Source: Sulfuritalea sp. (GTDB lineage Bacteria; Pseudomonadota; Gammaproteobacteria; Burkholderiales; Rhodocyclaceae). Taken from it: a stretch of 64,000 nucleotides of DNA. Made by a program: the position numbers and the translations under genes. The notes beneath the pieces are model-generated. The model saw only the letters and a list, made by a program, of their open reading frames with translations, was not told where the DNA came from and searched no databases. Location: contig JADJQA010000002.1 in assembly GCA_016712985.1 (NCBI GenBank), forward strand, positions 211,683-275,682. Direction: 5' to 3'. Shown here in pieces: positions 56,669 through 64,000 of the stretch. Positions within the stretch are counted from its first letter, which is position 1, and every line of letters begins with the position of its first letter.

Positions 56669-57364
56669 TCAGGGCACCTCCGCACCAGCCATGCGGCCGA
56701 GAATCAGTTGGGTGCGGCCGTTCATGTAGGCCGAATAAGGATTGCGTTCGTAACGGCGCGGCGCCGGCAGCATCACGGCCAGGCGCGCCGCTTGCTCGGC
56801 GCCGAGTTGCGCCGCCGAGACGCTGAAATAGCGCCGTGCCGCGGCTTCGGCGCCGAACACACCGTCGCCCCATTCGACGACATTCAGATAGACCTCGAGG
56901 ATGCGCCGCTTGTCCCACAGCAGTTCGATCCAGACCGTGATGATGGCTTCTTCGCCCTTGCGCAGAACGGTCTTGGTCGGCGACAACAGCAGATTCTTCG
57001 CCAGTTGCTGGGATATCGTGGAGCCGCCCGCGACAACCTTTCCTTTTTTCTGGTTTTTTTCCAACGCCTTCTGGATGCCTTCCCAGTCGAAACCCTCGTG
57101 ATCGACAAACTTGTCGTCCTCGGCGGCGACCACGGCGCGCTTGAGATGCACCGAGATCTTCTCGTAGGGCACCCACTGGCGCTTGAGCTCGGCCCGGGGA
57201 TTCTTCTGCCGTGCTTCATCCAGGCGCTGGCTCTGGAAGCTTGTGGTTCCCGGATTCACCCACTTCCACCAGAGCACCCAGCCCAGATACCAGCCCTGCC
57301 AGAGCAGGAGCAAGCCGGCCGCTGCCGCGAGCCCGAGTTTGAGCCAGCGCGGTGCGGGCCTCAT
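56669..57364 (-). CDS. mtgA: Monofunctional peptidoglycan glycosyltransferase
   Basis: A 231-residue GT51 enzyme that polymerises lipid II without a transpeptidase domain. It has one transmembrane helix (residues 9-30), the catalytic Glu motif AAEDDKFVDHEGFDWEG, and the GGSTISQQLAKNL and RKGEEAIITVWIE motifs. ATG 57364 follows a long in-frame upstream extension lacking family sequence. aroE follows the common neighbour order. Confidence 0.9.
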   Translation of the reverse strand: MRPAPRWLKLGLAAAAGLLLLWQGWYLGWVLWWKWVNPGTTSFQSQRLDEARQKNPRAELKRQWVPYEKISVHLKRAVVAAEDDKFVDHEGFDWEGIQKALEKNQKKGKVVAGGSTISQQLAKNLLLSPTKTVLRKGEEAIITVWIELLWDKRRILEVYLNVVEWGDGVFGAEAAARRYFSVSAAQLGAEQAARLAVMLPAPRRYERNPYSAYMNGRTQLILGRMAGAEVP

Positions 57365-57490
57365 TGCATTGCTCTCGAGCAACGCAACGGCGAATTGAAC
57401 GCCCCCCCTTGCAGGGCGCGTTCCGGTCTGCATGCCGGAACCGTTCGAAGGGCGCGAAGCATGCTTCGCGAATTCCCCTTCTCACCCCCG

Positions 57491-57510
57491 ACCCCCGCCC
57501 AGGCGGGGGT
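57491..57510. terminator. 9-bp perfect hairpin between mtgA and aroE
   Basis: ACCCCCGCC pairs exactly with GGCGGGGGT over a CA loop. It lies downstream of aroE (minus strand) and upstream of mtgA. There is no T-run. It may act as an aroE terminator or be REP-like; the rest of 57365-57573 holds nothing recognisable. Confidence 0.4.
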
Positions 57511-57573
57511 GACAGATCGGTTCGCTTGGGCTTTTGCCCGCCTGGGATTCTCTTCGGGGGCAGGCGTCAAACA

Positions 57574-58413
57574 TCATGAGGTACTTCTCAGTGCGGCGAG
57601 CACCGGCGCGGTCCGCGGGCGCATGCCGTGCCAGATGAGGAAGGCCTCGGCTGCCTGCTCCACCAGCATGCCCAGGCCGTCGGCGACGCGCGCGCCGGTG
57701 GCCCGCGCCTGATTCATGAACGGTGTTTCGCGCCCATAAACCATCTCATAGGCCACGCAGCGCGGCGCGAACACGGAAATCGGCAATGGCAGCTCGGCGC
57801 CGCTGAGGCCCGCCGACGTGGCGTTGATCACCAGATCGAAAGCTCGGCCGGCGAGGCCCGCGAAGCCCGTTGGAGTGGGCCTGGCGCCGGCCGCGCTCCC
57901 CGGCACGAGGCCGAATTCCAGGGCCAGGCGGACGGCCGTTGCTTCGGTGCGATTGGCGATCACCAGTTCGGCGGGGTTTTCCAGCAGCAGCGGCAGGAGC
58001 ACGCCGCGCGCCGCGCCGCCGGCTCCCAGCAGCAGGATGCGGCGGCCGGCCGGGTCGCAGTCGAGGTTGTTCTTCAGTTCGCGTACCAACCCGGCGCCGT
58101 CGGTGTTGTCGCCGATGATTGCGTCTGCTTCGAAGCTCAGCGTATTCACCGCGCCGGCCGCTTCCGCGCGAGGAGTGCGCCGCGTGGCGAGGCGGAAGGC
58201 GTCTTCCTTGAACGGCACGGTGACATTGGCTCCCCTGGCCGGCCCCCCGCCCGCCGCGAGAAACGCGCCCACCGCCGCGACGAAGCCATCCGGCGCGGCA
58301 AGAATGGCCTGGTAGTCGATGTCCTGCCCGGTCTGCGCCGCGAACAATGCGTGGATGCGCGGCGACAGGCTGTGCCCGACGGGATTGCCGAAGACGGCGT
58401 AGCGGTCAGTCAT
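57574..58413 (-). CDS. aroE: Shikimate dehydrogenase (NADP+)
   Basis: A 279-residue enzyme reducing 3-dehydroshikimate in aromatic amino acid synthesis. The substrate motif VFGNPVGHSLSPRIHALF, the catalytic Lys in NVTVPFKEDAF, NDTDGAG-type NTDGAGLV, and the nucleotide loop LLLGAGGAARGVLLPLL are present. It ends before the 57491 hairpin and starts 51 bp from the end of hsdR, on the same strand. Confidence 0.9.
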   Translation of the reverse strand: MTDRYAVFGNPVGHSLSPRIHALFAAQTGQDIDYQAILAAPDGFVAAVGAFLAAGGGPARGANVTVPFKEDAFRLATRRTPRAEAAGAVNTLSFEADAIIGDNTDGAGLVRELKNNLDCDPAGRRILLLGAGGAARGVLLPLLLENPAELVIANRTEATAVRLALEFGLVPGSAAGARPTPTGFAGLAGRAFDLVINATSAGLSGAELPLPISVFAPRCVAYEMVYGRETPFMNQARATGARVADGLGMLVEQAAEAFLIWHGMRPRTAPVLAALRSTS

Positions 58414-58464
58414 GGAACGTGATTTTCCGAAATTCGTGATTAAGCCTTTGTCGCCTGCTTGGCA

Positions 58465-61400
58465 TCAGGAACTCGTAAGCGCGTACACCATGTCTCCGAC
58501 GGAGCGCCGCAACGACTCGTTCTCGACGAACTGCTTGTAGAACTGCGTGTCCTCTTTGAGGAAAAGCTGCATCACCTTGCCGAGCGCCTGGTCGTGCGCC
58601 ATGCGTGCGGTATGTGGCGTGTTCTCCTTCGCATTCTTGTAAGTCGCGTCCGCGGCTACCGTCGGCGCGATGTCTTCGCGGATGCGCTTCACGACGCGGT
58701 CGGTGTCGGTGAAAAGCGTGCCAAAGTTGTCGTTGAAGGTCTTGAGGATATTGCTCAGCCGGTCGAGCTCTGGCTCGCCCTTGAGGCCTCCCACATCCGT
58801 CGGAACGGGTTCGATTTGCGCATCGGCATCCGCCAGCGCGATCTTCATCACCGCCTTTTTCTCGACGCGGTAGCTGTCCATGTCGATGGCTTCGAGAATG
58901 CCCTTGGCAAGGTCCTCTTCCTTCGGCGCCGGCAGCTTGGGCGTAAGCAGATTGAGCAGAATCGAGAGTTTCTCCCACGCGGGGTTGGTGGTGGGCATCA
59001 CCGATGAAAGAAAGTCGTAGGTGCGGCAAAACACCTTGGCCTTGCCCTTGAAGTCCACTTGCTGGTCTTCGTCGAGCGTACTCGTGTAGACCGCCACGCA
59101 GGCATCAAGGATCGGGTCGAGCCGGTCGCGGTCGGCGCCGCCGAGAAACAGCGCCACCACCTGCTGCACCTGTTCGGGTGAATAGACCTGCGCCGCATCC
59201 AGCGCCGCCTTCAGGTCGTGCAGCTTGTTGGGGTCGGCCTCGTCGGCGAGCAGCGTCGTGCGATAGTAGTCTTGGAAGGCGAAGGTGATCGCCTCGCTGT
59301 TGTTCTGGAAGTCGAGCACGAAGCAGTCGTGCTTCTGCGGATGCGCGCGGTTGAGCCGCGACAGCGTCTGCACTGCCTTGATGCCCGACAGCGGCTTATC
59401 CACGTACATCGTATGCAAGAGCGGCTCGTCGTAGCCGGTCTGGAACTTATCGGCGCAGATCAGGAAGCGGTACGGGTCGCTCTGGATCTTCTCGGCGATC
59501 TCGCCGCTCGAAAAGCCGTTGAGCGACGCCTCGCTCACCTTGGCCCCGCCGTACTCGTGCTCGCCCGAGAAGGCGACGATGGCCTGATACGGGCTTTTGC
59601 GCTCCTTGAGATAAGCCGTCACCGCGTGGAAATACTGGACCGCACGCTCGATCCCGCCGGTCACCACCATCGCGCGCGCTTCGCCGCCGATCTTCCCCGC
59701 CGCAAGCACCTGCTCGTGGAAGTGGTCCACCATGATCTCGGCCTTGAGCCGGATCGCGTGGTCGTGGCTCTCCACATAGCGGCGCAACTTCTTCTTGGCC
59801 TTCCTGGTGTCGAACTCCGGATCGCCCTCGATCTTCTTGATCAGCTTGTAGTAGCTGTCCACCGGCGTGTAGGACTTGAGCACGTCGAGGATGAAGCGTT
59901 CCTCAACTGCCTGCTTCATGGTGTAGCTGTGGAAGGGGCGGTGCTTGACCTTGCCCTCGGCATCGGCCGGCAGCGCCTCGCCAAACATCTCCAGCGTCTT
60001 GTTCTTGGGCGTGGCGGTGAAGGCGAAGTAGCTGGCGTTGGTCAGCATCTTGCGCGCTGCCATGCGCTGCTCGATCGCCTCGTTCACCGTATCTTCGGGG
60101 TCGGCCGCCGTGTCTTCGTCCGCCGAATCACCCAACTTCGCACCCAACTTCGCGCCCAGCGCCTTGCTCATCGCCGCCGAGGTCTTGCCGCCCTGGCTGG
60201 AATGCGCCTCGTCGATGACGATGGCAAAGGTCTTGCCGGCCTCGGTCGCGATCTCGTCGAGGATGAAGGGAAACTTCTGCACCGTCGAGACGATGATCTT
60301 CTTGCCCTGCTGGATGAACTTGCGCAGGTCGCCCGAGTCTTCGGCGTGGCCGACGGTCGCGCCCACCTGCATGAACTGCTTGATGGTTTTCTGGATCTGG
60401 TCGTCGAGGATGCGCCGGTCGGTGACCACGATCACCGAGTCGAACACCTCCTTGCCATCGCGCTTTACGCCGATCAGTTGGTGCGCGAGCCAGGCGATGG
60501 AGTTGGATTTGCCGCTGCCCGCCGAGTGCTGCACCAGATAGCGCTTGCCCGCGCCGTGGGCTTGCATCGGCGAGGGCCTCACGCCAGCTGGTGGTAGCGG
60601 GGAACACCTACGGGCTTCTTCTTGCCGTCTTGCGTGTTTCTCGACGATCTGGGCGTAGTTCTCGAGGATGTCAGTCAGCCCCGCCGGAGTGAGCAGCACT
60701 TTCCAGAGGTAGTCGGTCTTGAGGCCCTGCGGGTTGGGCGGGTTGCCGGCACCGTCGTTGTGGCCCTTGTTGAAGGGCAGGAACCACGAGCCCTTGCCCT
60801 TGAGCTGGGGGCACATGCGCACCTCGCTGTCGTCCACCGCGAAGTGCACCACGCAGCGGCCGAACTCGAACAGCCGCTCGCGCGGGTCGCGGTCGCGACG
60901 GTACTGCTCCACCGCGTCCTCCACCGTCTGCTTGGTGAGGCTGTTCTTCAGCTCGAAGGTGGTGATCGGCAGACCATTGATGAACAGGCACAGGTCCAGC
61001 GCGCGGCGCGTCTCATCGAGGCTGTAGGCGAGCTGGCGCGTGATCGAGAAGCGGTTCTGGGCGTGCAGGGCTGCCGACTTGGCGTTGCCCTCGGAGGGCG
61101 TGCCGTAGAACAGGTCGAAGTGGCCGGCGGGATGGTGCTCGATGCCCTTGCGCAGCACGTCGATGGCGCCGCGCTTGCCGATCTCGGCCGATAGCCGGCC
61201 CAGGAACTTCAGGCGGTTGATGTCCTTGGCGTCGTTGGCGTCGGCCATCGCCAGTTTCTTGAATGCCTCAGGCTGGGTGGAGCGCAGGAAGGCGAAGAGC
61301 TGCGGCACATCGAGCGCGTGGGCGCGGTCATAGTCCTTCGCGCTGCCCGCGAAGTAACCCGTGCCGCCGTAGGGCGCGGGCGGCTCGGCCATGACGCCCG

Positions 61401-61482
61401 GCGTGACGGCAAGGCCGTCCGTGCCGGTCATGTGGCGCATGATCAAGGTTTCGAGGCCCTTCTCGCTGGTGTCGGTCGTCAC
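58465..61482 (-). CDS. hsdR: Type I restriction enzyme R subunit
   Basis: A 1,005-residue ATP-dependent translocase and endonuclease. The N-terminal nuclease region contains FELKNS (PD-ExK type). Walker A HSAGSGKSNSIAW is near residue 322, DEAH-box IDEAHSSQGG near 422, and helicase motif LICADKFQTGYDEPLL follows. Near residues 285-310 (60555-60640) the sequence is garbled: PRYHQL in one frame and REALADA in another sit where the family expects PRYHQL...VREALADA. So three compensating indels probably mask the true residues while keeping the frame. It ends the hsdS-darT-darG-hsdR operon; the DarG stop is 3 bp upstream. Confidence 0.88.
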   Translation of the reverse strand: MTTDTSEKGLETLIMRHMTGTDGLAVTPGVMAEPPAPYGGTGYFAGSAKDYDRAHALDVPQLFAFLRSTQPEAFKKLAMADANDAKDINRLKFLGRLSAEIGKRGAIDVLRKGIEHHPAGHFDLFYGTPSEGNAKSAALHAQNRFSITRQLAYSLDETRRALDLCLFINGLPITTFELKNSLTKQTVEDAVEQYRRDRDPRERLFEFGRCVVHFAVDDSEVRMCPQLKGKGSWFLPFNKGHNDGAGNPPNPQGLKTDYLWKVLLTPAGLTDILENYAQIVEKHARRQEEARRCSPLPPAGVRPSPMQAHGAGKRYLVQHSAGSGKSNSIAWLAHQLIGVKRDGKEVFDSVIVVTDRRILDDQIQKTIKQFMQVGATVGHAEDSGDLRKFIQQGKKIIVSTVQKFPFILDEIATEAGKTFAIVIDEAHSSQGGKTSAAMSKALGAKLGAKLGDSADEDTAADPEDTVNEAIEQRMAARKMLTNASYFAFTATPKNKTLEMFGEALPADAEGKVKHRPFHSYTMKQAVEERFILDVLKSYTPVDSYYKLIKKIEGDPEFDTRKAKKKLRRYVESHDHAIRLKAEIMVDHFHEQVLAAGKIGGEARAMVVTGGIERAVQYFHAVTAYLKERKSPYQAIVAFSGEHEYGGAKVSEASLNGFSSGEIAEKIQSDPYRFLICADKFQTGYDEPLLHTMYVDKPLSGIKAVQTLSRLNRAHPQKHDCFVLDFQNNSEAITFAFQDYYRTTLLADEADPNKLHDLKAALDAAQVYSPEQVQQVVALFLGGADRDRLDPILDACVAVYTSTLDEDQQVDFKGKAKVFCRTYDFLSSVMPTTNPAWEKLSILLNLLTPKLPAPKEEDLAKGILEAIDMDSYRVEKKAVMKIALADADAQIEPVPTDVGGLKGEPELDRLSNILKTFNDNFGTLFTDTDRVVKRIREDIAPTVAADATYKNAKENTPHTARMAHDQALGKVMQLFLKEDTQFYKQFVENESLRRSVGDMVYALTSS

Positions 61483-61485
61483 CGG

Positions 61486-62551
61486 TCAGTTCCTGTCAGG
61501 CACTCGTCCCGCCTGGCCTACGCCCAGCCTTGTTCGCGCAATCGCGTTGAAGCCAAATTGATCTGATCCAGTGTAGAACTGTCGCTTGCGCGGGTTCCAG
61601 TCATGCACACGCGCTGCAATGTCGGGTACAGACTGCGCAAATTCTTGCGTAACCACCCAATGAACCGTCGCCAATAACTCCAGGCCGTAGGGCGTTTCAA
61701 AGCCCTCTACCAATGCGGTCGTTCGGTCGAGCCGTTTGTGCGTCGCCTCATGAGTAGCCAGATAACGCTCAGCTTCCTCCACGGCGCCTGGTACCAAGGT
61801 CAGCGGCTTGTCCGGAGCGTCGCCGCCGTCGGCATAACCGCTGATCAAATGGCCTTCCACCGCATGCAGCACGTGGCGCAGGTTTTCGGCATAGGGCCAG
61901 GGCGCCTTCACATAACGCAAGCGCAATGGCTCTCCCGCCGCCTGCAAGAAGTACATCAACTTGTGCACCTCCAGCAGACTGATGCTTGGATCAAGCAATG
62001 CGCCAAGGTAGCGGCGCATCAAGGCAACCAGCGCCGCCCGGCCGGCGGTCATGGTAGGTACGTCGCTGGAACGATTGGTGCGTTCATCGGCAGGCGCATC
62101 GCGTGGCTCGAATATCTGTACGTCGACATCGGTCAGGGTGGAGAACACGTGCGCAATTAGCGGCTTCACCTCCGCCCAGTTCAATCCGCCCAGGCCACCG
62201 CCCAAGGGGAGGGATGGCAACGGAACGGATACCGCGCACACGAACCTCGTCCGCCAGCGCGAACAAACCGGCCTTGATGTCTTCGATGCGGCTCTTGCCG
62301 CGCCAGTGACGCTTGGTCGGAAAGTTGATGATATAGCGCGGAAGTGTCAGCTCGCCGGTATCGAACACAAACATCCGGCCCGGTTGCACCTCCTCCCGCT
62401 CACAAGCGACGGCATAGGCCTTGTAGTTGGCCGGGAACTGCTGCTTGAATTGCAGGGCGATACCGCGCCCCATCACGCCAACGCAATTCACCGTATTGAC
62501 CAGCGCTTCAGTGTCGGACTTCAGGATGTCGCCTGTCGTCGTGCGAATCAT
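61486..62551 (-). CDS. darG: DarG-type macrodomain antitoxin, frameshifted near 62205
   Basis: Antitoxin of about 355 residues. The N-terminal macrodomain reads NTVNCVGVMGRGIALQFKQQF and CEREEVQPGRMFVF, and family members remove ADP-ribose from DNA. A C-terminal helical domain (LLDPSISLLEVHKLMYFLQ, PWPYAENLRHVLHAVEGHL) should bind and block the toxin. The break near 62205 disappears if one G is removed from a GGG run (IPPLGGGLGGLNW then reads through). The ATG at 62551 has a GGAGG site and lies 14 bp after the darT stop. It sits between hsdS/darT and hsdR in one operon. Confidence 0.82.
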
Positions 62552-62565
62552 CTGTGCCTCCTCAT

Positions 62566-63203
62566 TCAGAAATACCAGTCCCGCCGAATTTCGACCGCGG
62601 GGCGATGTGGCGCACCGCTCAACGCGCGAACTACCTGACCATAAATTAAGGCATCAATAACGCCGATGCGGCGCACCAGTTGCCAGGGGAAAACATCCTG
62701 CACCAGAAACTCGGCCTTGCTTGCCTTCCTTCACTTGCGAATCGCGAAAATCGGTGGCGGCTACTGCTTCCCAATCGACCTCATTCAGTTGATCCAGTCG
62801 GTCGCGGAACTCGGTGTAATACGCGCCCGCATTCGAGAGGCTGAACGCCCAACGCTTCCCATTTGCGGCAGCCCATGCTGCAGTTTCATGCAAGTCTGCT
62901 TCCAGATGCACGATAGGACCTTGTCCGCCCCGGTACGTCAAATCCGGGTGATTCGCGCAATGGATCAAGTCAGCATGATGGAGCGCGGGCAGAAGTAAAA
63001 CGGCACATAGGCGCCTACGCTGTCTCCCGGATGGCATTTACCGGCAGGCCCAGCCGCCGCTGCTTGATGGTGCTCATGCCGATCGTCGAAGCCGGCCCGC
63101 CGTCCGCTACCATCGCCGCGTCCGACTTCAGGCAGCCCGCCGCCAGAATATCCGGCAGGTTGTCGACGTGGGTGATGTGATAGAGCCGTGCCGGTACAGC
63201 CAT
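62566..63203 (-). CDS. darT: DarT-type DNA ADP-ribosyltransferase toxin, three frameshifts
   Basis: Toxin of about 210 residues of the DarT (DUF4433) family, which ADP-ribosylates thymidine in single-stranded DNA. The N-terminus reads YHITHVDNLPDILAAG, then KCHPGDSVGAYVPFYFCPRS, HCANHPDLTYRGGQGPIVHLE, and AEFLVQDVFPWQL, whose Glu is the likely catalytic residue. Each lies in a different frame: shifts of one base are needed near 63038, 62974 and 62735. Collinear conservation suggests errors, though an inactivated toxin cannot be excluded. It overlaps the hsdS stop by one base (TGATG). darG follows 14 bp later. Confidence 0.78.
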
Positions 63204-64000
63204 CACGCATCGACCTCGGTCAGGTCTTCCTCTGTTTCGTCAGCCTCAACGTTGTCAAGCTCCGCGCCGGACTCGGGTTCCAATTCCGGCAGGCGGGCAG
63301 CGGCCTCGCGCACATCGAGTTTGCCGGTCACCACATCGGCGACGAGGCGGGTGCGGTATTCGCGGAGGAACTTGATCTCGCGTTCAAGGCGGAGATAACG
63401 CGATAATGCCATCGGTTGCCGCATCAATGTACCGAGCAATTGCCTCAGCCTCAGCAGCAGGGGCGAGAGGTACTTGGACGGAGCCAAGCTCAGGTTTGGT
63501 GACATGCACCAGACCAATAATGCCGCCCGCCCGTTCCTCTACGTGGCGCGTTACCGCGCGAAGGACGTAAGAAGTATCTCTTGGGTAACGTGTATCCGAC
63601 GAGCTTGAAGATGTGCTGATTGAGATAGCCAGCGAACTCTCTAATCCACTCGAACGAGCCGAACGATGTGCCACGGTTGCCAGACCACGCGAACATCAGG
63701 TCTCCAGGCCGAATTAGCAGTGCGTCTGGGAGGTCAGTCCGATTGGTGTAATTGAAGACATCAGATCCGTTGAGATTCTGGATGCGAATGATGGGAATCC
63801 CCTCCGCTTTCCAATCACCCGGCTTGAAAGGCAGGCCATTCACGAACCGCGTCAGGTGCTTCAGTTTTCGCAGCTCCCAATGCTGCGGAATGTCGCCGAG
63901 CCAAGGGATGCCGGAGGGCTTGAGGGAGACGGAGGGGTCGAGGCCGCGGGTGACGGCGCGGTGGATGATGGCCTGCTTCTGCTCCGTGAGTAGCGCGATC
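63203..64000 (-). CDS. hsdS: Type I restriction specificity subunit HsdS, partial and frameshifted
   Basis: The C-terminal half of the specificity subunit; it enters at the right edge. The reading begins in the conserved central region (HRAVTRGLDPSVSLK, then PWLGDIPQHWE), continues through the second target recognition domain, and ends in the helical C-terminus YLRLEREIKFLREYRTRLV and VVTGKLDVREAAARLPE. Frame changes near 63570 (one T extra) and near 63408 must be bridged. An acidic C-terminal tail (VEADETEEDLTEVDA) ends at 63203, overlapping darT by one base. hsdM is expected to lie beyond the window. Confidence 0.82.

Noticed and set aside
59218..60597. A 459-codon open frame antisense to hsdR
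   Set aside because: The minus strand carries Walker A and DEAH motifs of HsdR. The antisense frame has no recognisable domain.

Overview
The window is GC-rich, densely coded chromosome from a betaproteobacterium, most like the Rhodocyclales/Sterolibacteriaceae group. This is inferred from gene content and order: rubredoxin-thiD-thiE-hemL, zapA with a 6S RNA, a Pil-Chp chemosensory operon, single-chain methylmalonyl-CoA mutase and many c-type cytochromes. No rRNA, tRNA, prophage or insertion sequence was recognised.

Layout. 1-2.5 kb: end of a Kef-type antiporter, a CDF metal exporter and a 55-residue membrane protein. 2.7-9.1 kb: a redox island. SHP, DHC and cytochrome b561 on + converge on a - strand operon for a flavin/[2Fe-2S] reductase, a membrane cytochrome b and an octaheme cytochrome c; a QseBC/PmrAB-like two-component system follows. 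Three CTTAAG-N5-YTTAA boxes lie in front of these units and look like its operators. 9.7-11.9 kb: an EAL/HDOD protein, 6S RNA, zapA and a zapB-like gene. 12-26.3 kb: a lipopolysaccharide/surface-glycan cluster (seven glycosyltransferases, three methyltransferases, an asparagine synthase homologue, an O-antigen ligase, msbA). 26.4-31.5 kb: polA, a LOG-family hydrolase, a DUF2782 protein and a solitary N6-adenine DNA methyltransferase. 31.6-40.6 kb: a 4-hydroxybutyryl-CoA dehydratase-like protein and the propionyl-CoA/methylmalonyl-CoA module (mutase, MeaB, PccB, PccA). 40.7-42.4 kb: a membrane diguanylate cyclase. 42.4-51.7 kb: pilG-pilH-pilI-pilJ-chpA; the ChpA homologue carries a roughly 500-bp Glu-Pro repeat. 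51.8-58.4 kb: rubredoxin, thiD, thiE, hemL, a CorA-like transporter, mtgA, aroE. 58.4-64 kb: a defence locus, hsdS-darT-darG-hsdR, with a DarTG toxin-antitoxin pair inside a type I restriction operon; hsdS runs off the right edge.

Sequence quality matters here. About twenty places need a one-base shift to restore a conserved protein, many in homopolymers, and they include polA. I read most of these as consensus errors, so those genes are annotated as single CDSs spanning the shift.

The most interesting points are the predicted box-defined redox regulon, the DarTG pair inside the restriction operon, the Glu-Pro linker in ChpA, the dehydratase homologue lacking cluster ligands, and the MgtE_N-CorA fusion with an altered signature.
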